DNA from: Verrucomicrobiota bacterium
Lineage (GTDB): Bacteria; Verrucomicrobiota; Verrucomicrobiia; Limisphaerales; CANJSG01
DNA length: 32,472 nucleotides
Reading direction: 5' to 3'
NCBI GenBank assembly: GCA_947476875.1
Contig: CANJSG010000019.1
Location: 1-32,472, forward strand
Shown here: positions 1-8,132 of the stretch, one piece after another
How the letters are laid out: each line of letters starts with the position of its first letter
How positions within the stretch are numbered: the first letter of the stretch is position 1
Program-made: the position numbers and the translations under genes
The notes under the pieces: generated by a model
The model's input: only the letters and a program-made list of their open reading frames with translations
Told to the model about the DNA's origin: nothing
Database searches by the model: none

Positions 1-3000
1 AAAGTATCGGAGAAGCGGGCGTCCCGTTCGCCCGTCACCGGACCGTTGGGGCCGGTCAGCGCCCAGGTCCAATAGGTGTTCGTCAACGAGTCGAAGAAGA
101 GGCGGTTCGTGCCGGCGAGGGTGAAGGCGTAATAGTCGATGTCGCCGCCGCCATCGAGGGTGCCCTGCACCGTCGCTCCGATGGCCAGCGCGTTGGTCGT
201 GTAGGTCACGGGCAGATAGACGAAGCTGACGAAGCCAGTGAGGGAGTTGTTGTAGTAGGAATAGCCCTCGATCGCGAAGGTGTATTCCCCGGATGCCGGG
301 AGCACCAGGGTGGGTTGGTCGCCTGTCGGAGAGAACTGCTGGATGATCTGCCCGGACGGGCTGTAGAGGCGCGAATAGGGCTGCTGATTGAACCCCGTGG
401 AAGCCACGGTGCGGAACTGGATCGACTGTCCCGTCGCGCCACTGAAGCGGTAGAGCGACGTCCCGGTGCCGAAAAGGATGTTGGTGGAATTGGTGGTGCC
501 GATTCCCGTCAAGGCCGCGGTCGTCGCATCGAGAAGTCGGAATGAATACCCCGTCGGCAATGTCGACTGGGACTCGGCCCTGAACGTGTAGTTCCCCGGG
601 GGCAGCACAAACGAGGCATCGGCGACAAAAGAGCTGTCGGAGAAACGCGCGTCACGGCTGGTGGCGTAGGTCGTGTTTGATCCGCTCAAAGACCAGGTCC
701 AATAGGAGTTCGTCAGCGAGTCGAAGAACACGCGGGCCTTGCTGCCGAGGGTGAACGTGTAGGTGTCCACGTCGCCGCCGCCGTCAAAGGTTCCTTGGAC
801 GGTGACGCCGAGGGCCAGTGCGTTGGTATTCTGCACGGGCATCTGCATCGCGAAGCCGATGGAGCCGGTGGCCGTGATGTTGTTCCACGCGCCTTCGAGC
901 GCGAAGAAGTGGGTCTGGTTGGACGAAAGCGTGAAAGGACCGAAACCCGAACTGGGGGAGCCCATGCCCCATACAAGTCCGCCCTGCAGGCTGTAGAGCC
1001 GGACCTGCCTGCCGGCATTGAATCCACTGTCCAGCCGTCCGTCGTAGAAGAGAGTCGTGCCGGCCGGTTGCGTGACGCGATACAGGACCGACCCTGAGGA
1101 CGGCACAATCAGGTTGGTGACGCCTGTGTTCACCGCGAGAACCGGAGACGAGAGCACATCGAGGAACTGCACCTGCATGGTCTGCGCCGCGCCCCAGAAC
1201 TGCACCTCGAAGTCGCCGGCGGGCAGGTCGACCCACGGATGGGAATCGAATTGTCCGGAGTTCATGTTCACGGCAATGGCGACAGGCCCGTTCGTCCCGA
1301 TCACGGAATAGACAAGGGAGAGCGAATTGAGAGCGTCGATGTAGAGCGCCATCGGGCTGGCCGCATGGACGAGGAACGAGTTCGTCGTCGTGCTGGTGGC
1401 AAGGACATTGGTGTAGGCTTGGCCGAGCGTCACGGGCGTGCCGGTGAGCGCGGGCGGCGGGATGTTCGGGAACGTGGTGTTGGTGATATAGAGGGAACCG
1501 TTGACTGAATCGAAGAGGTAGCCTTCCAACAGGACCGTGTAGGTGCCGCCGCGGCTCAGGAGGTTGCTCAGGGAAGAATTGTTGAACCCGGAATACCAGA
1601 GTTGGTCACCGACGGGATCGATGAGCCGCCAGATGGCGTTGGGCGCACCCGACAGGGTCTTCCCGTCGAGACGGATGCGGTCGCCTGCCGCGGCGTTGAA
1701 GCGGTAGGCCGTCGAGCTCCACGCCGGGCTGAGGCCGACGGGAGTGGCGCTGTTCAGTGTCAGCGGAGTGGCCGCCGCGAGATCGAGGAGCACGAACTGA
1801 TAGTCGCCGACGGCGTCGTTCTGCGCGGTGACGGCCATCTCGTAGGCTCCGGCCGGGAGATTGAGCACCGGATTGCCGCCGCCGAAGTGCTGGGCGTCGG
1901 AGCCATTGAAAGCCCGGGTGGAGACGACGGTCCCGAGCGGCCCGGTGAGATTCCACTGGAAGGTGGAGTTGGTCCACGAGTCGAAGGCCAGCTTCGCTGG
2001 CGTGGGAAGGGTGAAGGTGTAGCGCTGGCGCTGGGCGGGCACGCCGAGCGTGCCGCTGACGAGGGTATTCAGCGTGAGCGGTTGGACGGTGTCGGGAGCG
2101 AAGACGTAGCGGAACGAGAAGATGCCGGACGCGGCAGGCTTGTTGATGTTCCCCTGGACAAGGAGCGTGTATGTGCCGGACTCGGTGAGCGTGTAGGGAC
2201 CACGGTCGCCCATCGATGTATCGAACAGATCAACGCCCGACGGAGTGTAGAGCCTCCAGAAAGGAACGCCGTAATACAGGTAGCCGCTCTGGCTGATGGA
2301 ATCGAGGAACAGGCGTTGACCGACGTTGGCGGTGAACTTGTAAACGGTGGTCGCAGCCACAGGGGTGGTGTTGCCGTTGATCGTGGTGACCGGCGGGATC
2401 GTCGTGCCGAGACTGAGGTCGAGGATGCGGAACTTGAATCCGCCGGTCGCAGAGCCGCCATTTCCCGAGACGGTGAGGGAGTAGCTGCCGGCACTGACGG
2501 GATAGACGAACCAGCCTTCGCTTGCGAACGACACGTTGTTCGCAATGACTCCCAAAGGCCCTGTAAGCGTCCACAAAAGCCCGGAACGGTTGGTCAGCGT
2601 GTCGAAGGAAATGCGCGTGTCGGCGGGGACGTTGAACGTGTAGGTCCGCGCCTGGCCGGGGTGCGCGATGGAATCGACGACCGTATCGCCGAGGTTGATC
2701 GACTGGGTGGCGTTGGTCACGCCGGAGACGGAGAGGCTGAACGAGCCGCTGGGGCTGGTTTCGTAGGAGCCATACCCACCGGCAAGCATGGTGTAGGTGC
2801 CGGACTCGGCCATCGTCAGCGGCCCCCGGTCGGTGAATGAAGTGTCAAACAACGGCAGGCCCGACGGGGACACGAGAGTCCAGTAGGCGCCGTAGGAATT
2901 GAATCCGCTTTGGGAGACCGCGTTGAAATAAAGGCTCTGCCCCGCCGTGGCGGTGAACTTGTAGGCGGTGGTTGTGGTCGGAAGGATGTTCGTGCTGACG

Positions 3001-5279
3001 ATCACATCTACGGCGACAGGAGTGGCAGCGGCGAAGTCGAGAAGGCGAAAGGCATAGCCCGGTGTCGCTCCGGAAGTGGCATCGATAGTCATCGTGTAGT
3101 CTCCCGCCGGAAGGGTATAGATGAGCCAGCCTGCGACGTTCATGCCGACTGTGTTGGCGACAACACCGTTCGGGCCTTGCAGGGTCCAGCGGACATTGGC
3201 CACGTTCGAAATACTGTCGAAGGAGACCGTTGTCGGCGCAGGCAGGGTGAACGTGTAGGTTCGCACCTGGCCGGGTTGGGTGAGAGCCCCGGCCACGGTG
3301 GTGTTCAGCGCCATCGGCAGCGAGGCGTTGGTCACGCTGGAAACAGTGAAGCTGAACGAACCGCTCGGCGTAGTTTCATACGAGGCATACCCGCCCGCTA
3401 GGATGGTGTAGATGCCGGACTCGGACAGCGTCCTGAGTCCTTGGTCGCCGAAATTGGCGTCAAAGAGTTGCACGCCGGACGGCGCCAGCAGCGTCCAGTA
3501 GGCGCCGTAGTTGTTGAATCCGCTCTGCGAGTTCGCCTTGAAGTAGAAGGCCTGCCCGGCGGTCGCAGCGAACTTGTAGGCCGTGGAACTGGCCGTGGAA
3601 CTGGCCGTCGGCACGACCGAGCCGTTGACCGTCGAGTCCGTCGCGAAGAGCGTGGCCGACGCGAGGTCCAGCAGGCGAAAAGCGTAGCCGTTGGTCACAC
3701 CGGACGAAGCATCGACCGCTAGGCTGTAGTCGCCGGCCGGAAGGGAATAGAGGAACCAGCCGGCGGAGTTCATATTGTTGGCAGCGACAGTTCCGGTCGG
3801 TCCAGAGAGCGACCACCGGACATTGCTCACGTTGGAGATGCTGTCGAAGGAGACCGTGGTCGGAGCGGGCAGCGTGAAGGTGTAGGTCTGGACCTGGCCG
3901 GGTTGGGTGATCGCGCCGCTGACCGTCGTGTTCAAGGCCATCGACTGCGCCCCGTCCACTACAGACACGACACGGAAGGAGAACGTGCCACTCGGACCTG
4001 GCTCGTAGTCGTTGCCGCTGACCAAGAGCGTGTAGTTCCCTGTGGCCCCGATGACGTAGGGTCCCTGATCGTTGAAACTGGTTTCGAACAAAACATTTCC
4101 ATACGGATCCAGTAGTTTCCAGGACGGGATTCCCTGGTAGTTGAAACCACTTTGTGTGAGAGCGTCGAAAAACACCTTCTGACCTGCTGTCAGGCCGATC
4201 TTGTAAACGCGGCTGCAGGCCGCGGGTTGATTGGTGCCGCTGACGATTGTGTCGAAGGTGATCGATTCGGCAGCCGACAAGTTGAACAGGCGGAACGCGT
4301 AGCCGCCGGTGTAGGCGCCTCCCGTGACGTTCATCTGATAGTCGCCCGCCGGCGCGAAGAAGACGTTCTGGCCGACGCCCCAGTCGTTGAAGTAGCTGCC
4401 GTTGCCCACCACTGTCCCTCCAGGTCCCAGCACCATCCGCATTGGTCCCGGCTGGTTGGTGAGCACGTCCAGAAAAACCCACGTCGGTTGCGCCACGGAA
4501 AAGGTGTAGGCGTTGGTGGTCCCCGCCGGAGTTAGGCCTCCGTAGTAGTTGGTCCCAAACGAAAGCGGCGTGCCGCTGAACAGGCGCGGCGCACTACCGA
4601 CCGGATTGACCACAAACGAATACAGGTTGGTCCCCGTGTTCGAGATGTCGCTCTCGACGAAGAGCACGTAGGTCCCGGCGTCCGGGAGCGTTGTTTTTCC
4701 GACAGTCGAAAAGCCCTGTTGGAAGAAGTAGTTGTTGTAGGGCCCGACCAACCGCCAATACAGCGCGCCGCTGGCGATCGTATTCGTGAAAGTGAACTGG
4801 TCGCCCGCCGCCGCGGTGAACTGGTAGAAGTCCGTCCGCTTCGAAAGGAACGCGCCGTTGGTCACCGTCGATCCCGGCGTGAGCAGTGTGGCCTCGGCCA
4901 GATCCACCAGACGGAAGGCGTAGGCGTTGGTCGCGCCTCCCGATGCTTCGATGGTCAGCGTGTAGTTGCCGGACGGCAGCACGAGGAGCGGGTTGCCGTT
5001 GTAGGCGTCCGTGCTGGTGAAGGAGCGGTTGGTCACGATGACTCCCGGTGGTCCGGCGATGGACCAGACAAGCGGGGAGACATTGGTCAGCGCGTCGAAA
5101 TAGAATCGCTTCTGTCCAGTCACGGAAAATGAATAGGTGTCCCGCTCGCCGGGATAGGCGATGTCGCCCCGGATGATGTTCGTGACTGTCGCCTGCCCAC
5201 GGGCATAACGCCCAAGTACAAGGCATGTAATGCCAACAATGAGACACTTCAATGCGAGGGGGAGATGCAGATGGCGCAT
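1..5279 (-). CDS. Giant secreted tandem-repeat beta-sandwich protein (PPC-like / surface protein), partial: C-terminus runs off the left edge
   Basis: Reading back from ATG at 5279 gives MRHLHLPLALKCLIVGITCLVLGRYARGQATVTNIIRGDIAYPGERDTYSFSV..., with a signal peptide. Frame checked at several landmark codons (TAC/TAT at 5135, 4508, 3884, 3257, 2642, 2021, 761, 131), all a multiple of 3 from 5279. My manual translation found no stop down to the edge (about 1,758 codons). ORF callers that need a stop would miss it. Confidence 0.85.
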   Translation of the reverse strand, partial: MRHLHLPLALKCLIVGITCLVLGRYARGQATVTNIIRGDIAYPGERDTYSFSVTGQKRFYFDALTNVSPLVWSIAGPPGVIVTNRSFTSTDAYNGNPLLVLPSGNYTLTIEASGGATNAYAFRLVDLAEATLLTPGSTVTNGAFLSKRTDFYQFTAAAGDQFTFTNTIASGALYWRLVGPYNNYFFQQGFSTVGKTTLPDAGTYVLFVESDISNTGTNLYSFVVNPVGSAPRLFSGTPLSFGTNYYGGLTPAGTTNAYTFSVAQPTWVFLDVLTNQPGPMRMVLGPGGTVVGNGSYFNDWGVGQNVFFAPAGDYQMNVTGGAYTGGYAFRLFNLSAAESITFDTIVSGTNQPAACSRVYKIGLTAGQKVFFDALTQSGFNYQGIPSWKLLDPYGNVLFETSFNDQGPYVIGATGNYTLLVSGNDYEPGPSGTFSFRVVSVVDGAQSMALNTTVSGAITQPGQVQTYTFTLPAPTTVSFDSISNVSNVRWSLSGPTGTVAANNMNSAGWFLYSLPAGDYSLAVDASSGVTNGYAFRLLDLASATLFATDSTVNGSVVPTASSTASSTAYKFAATAGQAFYFKANSQSGFNNYGAYWTLLAPSGVQLFDANFGDQGLRTLSESGIYTILAGGYASYETTPSGSFSFTVSSVTNASLPMALNTTVAGALTQPGQVRTYTFTLPAPTTVSFDSISNVANVRWTLQGPNGVVANTVGMNVAGWLIYTLPAGDYTMTIDATSGATPGYAFRLLDFAAATPVAVDVIVSTNILPTTTTAYKFTATAGQSLYFNAVSQSGFNSYGAYWTLVSPSGLPLFDTSFTDRGPLTMAESGTYTMLAGGYGSYETSPSGSFSLSVSGVTNATQSINLGDTVVDSIAHPGQARTYTFNVPADTRISFDTLTNRSGLLWTLTGPLGVIANNVSFASEGWFVYPVSAGSYSLTVSGNGGSATGGFKFRILDLSLGTTIPPVTTINGNTTPVAATTVYKFTANVGQRLFLDSISQSGYLYYGVPFWRLYTPSGVDLFDTSMGDRGPYTLTESGTYTLLVQGNINKPAASGIFSFRYVFAPDTVQPLTLNTLVSGTLGVPAQRQRYTFTLPTPAKLAFDSWTNSTFQWNLTGPLGTVVSTRAFNGSDAQHFGGGNPVLNLPAGAYEMAVTAQNDAVGDYQFVLLDLAAATPLTLNSATPVGLSPAWSSTAYRFNAAAGDRIRLDGKTLSGAPNAIWRLIDPVGDQLWYSGFNNSSLSNLLSRGGTYTVLLEGYLFDSVNGSLYITNTTFPNIPPPALTGTPVTLGQAYTNVLATSTTTNSFLVHAASPMALYIDALNSLSLVYSVIGTNGPVAIAVNMNSGQFDSHPWVDLPAGDFEVQFWGAAQTMQVQFLDVLSSPVLAVNTGVTNLIVPSSGSVLYRVTQPAGTTLFYDGRLDSGFNAGRQVRLYSLQGGLVWGMGSPSSGFGPFTLSSNQTHFFALEGAWNNITATGSIGFAMQMPVQNTNALALGVTVQGTFDGGGDVDTYTFTLGSKARVFFDSLTNSYWTWSLSGSNTTYATSRDARFSDSSFVADASFVLPPGNYTFRAESQSTLPTGYSFRLLDATTAALTGIGTTNSTNILFGTGTSLYRFSGATGQSIQFRTVASTGFNQQPYSRLYSPSGQIIQQFSPTGDQPTLVLPASGEYTFAIEGYSYYNNSLTGFVSFVYLPVTYTTNALAIGATVQGTLDGGGDIDYYAFTLAGTNRLFFDSLTNTYWTWALTGPNGPVTGERDARFSDT
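30..5180 (-). repeat. Coding tandem super-repeat, about 615-630 bp (205-210 aa) per unit, two alternating modules
   Basis: Equivalent Tyr codons of the [DT]-Y-[TAS]-F motif start at 5135, 4508, 3884, 3257, 2642, 2021, (one unit skipped), 761 and 131. Spacings are 627, 624, 627, 615, 621, 1260 (2x630) and 630. Module A: YTFTLPAPTTVSFDSxSN..W.LxGP.G...LPAGDYxLxVxA..G...GYAFRLLDLAxAT. Module B: YKFTATAGQxxYFxAxSQSGFN.YGAYWxLxxPSGxxLFDxxFxDxG....SGTYT. Confidence 0.85.
3579..3602 (-). repeat. Perfect 12-bp direct tandem duplication (GGCCGTGGAACT x2) encoding a repeated ASST
   Basis: Plus-strand text ggccgtggaact|ggccgtggaact at 3579-3590 and 3591-3602; encodes ...PTASSTASSTAYKF... in the giant ORF. 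Confidence 0.9.
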
Positions 5280-5514
5280 AGTTCAAAACGGAGTTGACGA
5301 CCCAGAGACTTCTTCCAGCCCGACCCATGAGGGATGACGGCTGTGTTCTAGAGATAAAACATTCGGCAACCACCCAACCCAAAGGCAAGTCGTAAAAGCC
5401 CCCTGCCGCCGGGTGAACGAACGAGGATTTGGCGCCCTAGCGAACAAAAAACGACCACTCGAACCCCGCGCCGACGAACCACCGCCAACGCCCCGCCCCG
5501 GAAAATCGAATCCC

Positions 5515-6645
5515 TCAACCGCAAACGCGGCGATAGAGGGCCTCGTAGAGCGGCACAATCGCCCCCGCGGTGAATTTCAGCCGGGCGGATTGCCGGGCGA
5601 ATTGCCCCATCGCGGCCCGCCGCGTCGGGTTCGTGATCAGGCTCTGGACGGCGAGAGCGAGGGCTCCAGGGTCGCCGATGGGCGCCAACAACCCGGTGAT
5701 ACCGTCGTCAATCACCTCCGGGATGCCGCCGACGGAGGTGGCGACACTTGGACAACCGAAAGCCATGGCTTCAAGAATACTTAGGCAGAAGCTTTCGGTG
5801 TCGGAAGTGATGAGTCCCAAGTCGGCGGCCTGGAGGTAGTCTTCGATGTCGGTCACCTTCTCCCGCACAACCACTCTGTCCGCCAATCCCAGTCGCCTCA
5901 CTTCATCGACGAAAGGGGCAAAGCTTCCGCCCGCGAGGACCAGCAGCTTGAACGAATTCGTCGGACGAATGAGCGCCGCCGTTGCGAGGAGCAGGTCGAT
6001 CCGTTTCAGCGGCCGCAGATTCGACGAATGAACGATCAGGACCTCACCTTCCTTCACGCCGAGCTCGGCCCGCACCTCGTCCCGCATGCGCAGCGCCGGC
6101 CGGGGTTCATAGAAATTGTGGATGACGTCGATCGGGCACCCGGTCCCAAGCACCCGCTGCGTCTCGCCCTTCAACCAGGCGGAGACTGTGGTCACCGCAT
6201 CCGAGCAGGCCAGCGCGTGGGTGATCGCCGGCCCGTATCCGGCGTCGCGGCCGAGCAGCGTGGTGTCGGTTCCATGCAGTGTCGTCACGACGCGCGGCCG
6301 CTGGTCGGACGGCAACATCGACCGCGCCAGGATCGCGGCCGTCGCGTGCGGCACCGCGTAGTGGACATGCAGGATATCGAGGCCGCAGTCGCGGCTGACC
6401 TCGGCCATCTTGACCGACAAGGGCAACGTGTAGTCGGGATACTTGAAGAGGTCGTAGTCGTTGATCAGGACCGGGTGGAAGTGGAGACGGGGCGCATCCG
6501 GCGGCAGGCGAAAAGGCCGCTCGTAGCTGATGAAATGCACCTCGTGGCCGCGTCGCGCCAGATCCACGCCAAGCGCGGTCGCCAGCACCCCGCTCCCTCC
6601 CACGGTCGGGTAGCAGGTGATGCCGATCTTGAGAGCCTTGCCCAT
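5515..6645 (-). CDS. bshA: N-acetyl-alpha-D-glucosaminyl L-malate synthase-like glycosyltransferase (GT4, BshA type)
   Basis: MGKALKIGITCYPTVGGSGVLATALGVDLARRGHEVHFISYERPFRL... is typical of BshA; the C-terminal ESFCLSILEAMAFGCPSVATSVGGIPEVI motif is GT4. Start trimmed from 6681 to 6645. Confidence 0.88.
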   Translation of the reverse strand: MGKALKIGITCYPTVGGSGVLATALGVDLARRGHEVHFISYERPFRLPPDAPRLHFHPVLINDYDLFKYPDYTLPLSVKMAEVSRDCGLDILHVHYAVPHATAAILARSMLPSDQRPRVVTTLHGTDTTLLGRDAGYGPAITHALACSDAVTTVSAWLKGETQRVLGTGCPIDVIHNFYEPRPALRMRDEVRAELGVKEGEVLIVHSSNLRPLKRIDLLLATAALIRPTNSFKLLVLAGGSFAPFVDEVRRLGLADRVVVREKVTDIEDYLQAADLGLITSDTESFCLSILEAMAFGCPSVATSVGGIPEVIDDGITGLLAPIGDPGALALAVQSLITNPTRRAAMGQFARQSARLKFTAGAIVPLYEALYRRVCG

Positions 6646-6646
6646 G

Positions 6647-7384
6647 TCAAAAACGACGCGCCCCGCGACCCAACTGCGCAAGCGAACCGATCAACGGCGG
6701 GTCATTCGGGAAAAGCGCGATGGCATGGCCTACCCCTGCCCTGAGACCGTTCGCGCGCGCGCGCGTCAGCTGCAGTTCGGAATAATTCCTCGTCACCATC
6801 TGGGATGCGTGCGCTTCCATCGCGGCCGTCCACGTCGCGATGATCTCGGGCGCGGATACGTCGACCAAGAAGGGAGAGATGTCGGACGGTTCGGCCTCCG
6901 GCGTCACCGCGTAGAACAAGAGCTGCCCGATCGCGTGCGGCGCGAGCTCCCGCAACTCGGCCAAGCCGCCGAAGCGCGCCAGCCGCGATGCGTCGCGGAC
7001 GAGCTTCCCCAAACGCCAATGGTCCGGGTGCTGGTTCTCGACGAGGGTGGGCGCGAGCACGATGCCCGGCTTCACCCGGCGAAGGATTCGGGCCAGCTTG
7101 ATCGCGTGCCCGGCCTTCACTTCCAGGCGGGCATCGCCGTCCAGCTCGATGAACTCGATCGACGCTCCCAATCCCTCAGCAGCCTTCTGAGCCTCGGCGA
7201 CGCGTTGCTCCGGGGTGCCGTTGGAGCCCGCTTCGCCCCGGGAACAAACGACCAGATGGGCCTTGCGGCCGAGGCTGGTTTCCTTCGCGACGATTCCGCC
7301 ACAGCCGAACTCGATGTCATCGGGGTGCGCGCCAAAGACCAGCAATGGCTCGGCGTCAGGCTGGGATGTCGGTGTAGGCTTCAT
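6647..7384 (-). CDS. bshB1: PIG-L/LmbE family deacetylase, BshB1 type
   Basis: MKPTPTSQPDAEPLLVFGAHPDDIEFGCGGIVAKETSLGRKAHLVVCSRGEAGSNGTPEQR... with AHPDD metal-binding motif and ENQHPDHW; immediately upstream of bshA (1-nt gap). Confidence 0.88.
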   Translation of the reverse strand: MKPTPTSQPDAEPLLVFGAHPDDIEFGCGGIVAKETSLGRKAHLVVCSRGEAGSNGTPEQRVAEAQKAAEGLGASIEFIELDGDARLEVKAGHAIKLARILRRVKPGIVLAPTLVENQHPDHWRLGKLVRDASRLARFGGLAELRELAPHAIGQLLFYAVTPEAEPSDISPFLVDVSAPEIIATWTAAMEAHASQMVTRNYSELQLTRARANGLRAGVGHAIALFPNDPPLIGSLAQLGRGARRF

Positions 7385-8132
7385 CGGAGCGGTCGATGGC
7401 GTCGCGGTTGATGTAGGTGATCTCGGGCGCGTCTTCCCGGCGCAGATAGGCCTGTTCGCCGGCGCCCGCAATGTAGTGGGTGCAATGCAGCACGGACTGC
7501 ATCCAGCGCAACCGGGTGTCGCGAGTCGGACTGGTCTGCGCCTTGGTAAACTCCATCGCAGGCAGCGTCAAAAATTGGTCTCCCCCTTTGTGGACTTTCA
7601 GCACTCCGTCGAGGAATCGCGCCCGCACGATTTCGTTCTCATACGGGGCGTCCACGAAGAACTCCGGGACATCGCACGCCGCATTGCGGAACCCGGGATC
7701 ACCGGACCGCGCCACGCGGATCCCGTCGAGCAGCCCCATGCGGCGATACATCTCGAGGCAGAATTCGCCGACGGTCGCGGAAGCCGTCTCGCGAAAGGCC
7801 GCGACCCAGCGGGGATCGACGTAGGCGGGAAGCTGGAGCGACGTCTTCGCGTGCCAGTCGGCGCGGACGCGTTTGAGATACAGCGGGGAGAACTTGCGCT
7901 GGATCTGGTTGTCGAAGGCGAAGTTCAGCTCGATGGCTTCGCCGGTCTTGCGGTGCAGCAGCGTCGTCCGCGTCTCGCGCGGATCGTGGTCGCTGTCGTG
8001 GTAGAAAAAGACGATCTCCCCGCCGATCTCGGACTGGAGCCGGCGGGCCGTGATGATCTTGGCGTAGAGGAAACGGCGCGGAAAAAAACCGCAGGGCTGC
8101 TGGCCAAAACAGATCACGGGAGAGGCGCTCAT
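7356..8132 (-). CDS. Compact BshC-like protein (putative cysteine-adding enzyme), about 258 aa
   Basis: BshC-like blocks in the expected order: ICFGQQPCGFFPRRFLYAKIITA, IVFFYHDSDHDPRETRTTL, ARSGDPGFRNAA, HYIAGAGEQAYLRRED. Shorter than the roughly 540-aa canonical BshC. Start trimmed to MSASPVICFGQQ. Confidence 0.7.
   Translation of the reverse strand: MSASPVICFGQQPCGFFPRRFLYAKIITARRLQSEIGGEIVFFYHDSDHDPRETRTTLLHRKTGEAIELNFAFDNQIQRKFSPLYLKRVRADWHAKTSLQLPAYVDPRWVAAFRETASATVGEFCLEMYRRMGLLDGIRVARSGDPGFRNAACDVPEFFVDAPYENEIVRARFLDGVLKVHKGGDQFLTLPAMEFTKAQTSPTRDTRLRWMQSVLHCTHYIAGAGEQAYLRREDAPEITYINRDAIDRSDEAYTDIPA

Noticed and set aside
1602-2840. 412-aa plus-strand ORF over the repeat gene
   Set aside because: Antisense shadow of the in-frame giant repeat gene; Arg/Gly/Val/Glu-rich with no recognisable domain.
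3460-4482. 340-aa minus-strand ORF (MGFSGRAHQPAGTN...)
   Set aside because: Off-frame product of the giant repeat gene; Arg/Gln-rich, while the frame from 5279 gives well-formed beta-repeat sequence.
1-5279. Possible CRISPR-like array given periodic repeats
   Set aside because: The repeats are ~620 bp, protein-coding and diverged, with period a multiple of 3; no short repeat-spacer structure.
4594-5388. 264-aa minus-strand ORF (MPLGWVVAECFIS...)
   Set aside because: Different frame from the signal-peptide start at 5279; loses repeat motifs.
5280-5514. Small genes or strong promoter between bshA and the repeat gene
   Set aside because: ORFs here are short, off-frame and composition-poor; no convincing -35/-10 pair or RNA could be identified by eye.
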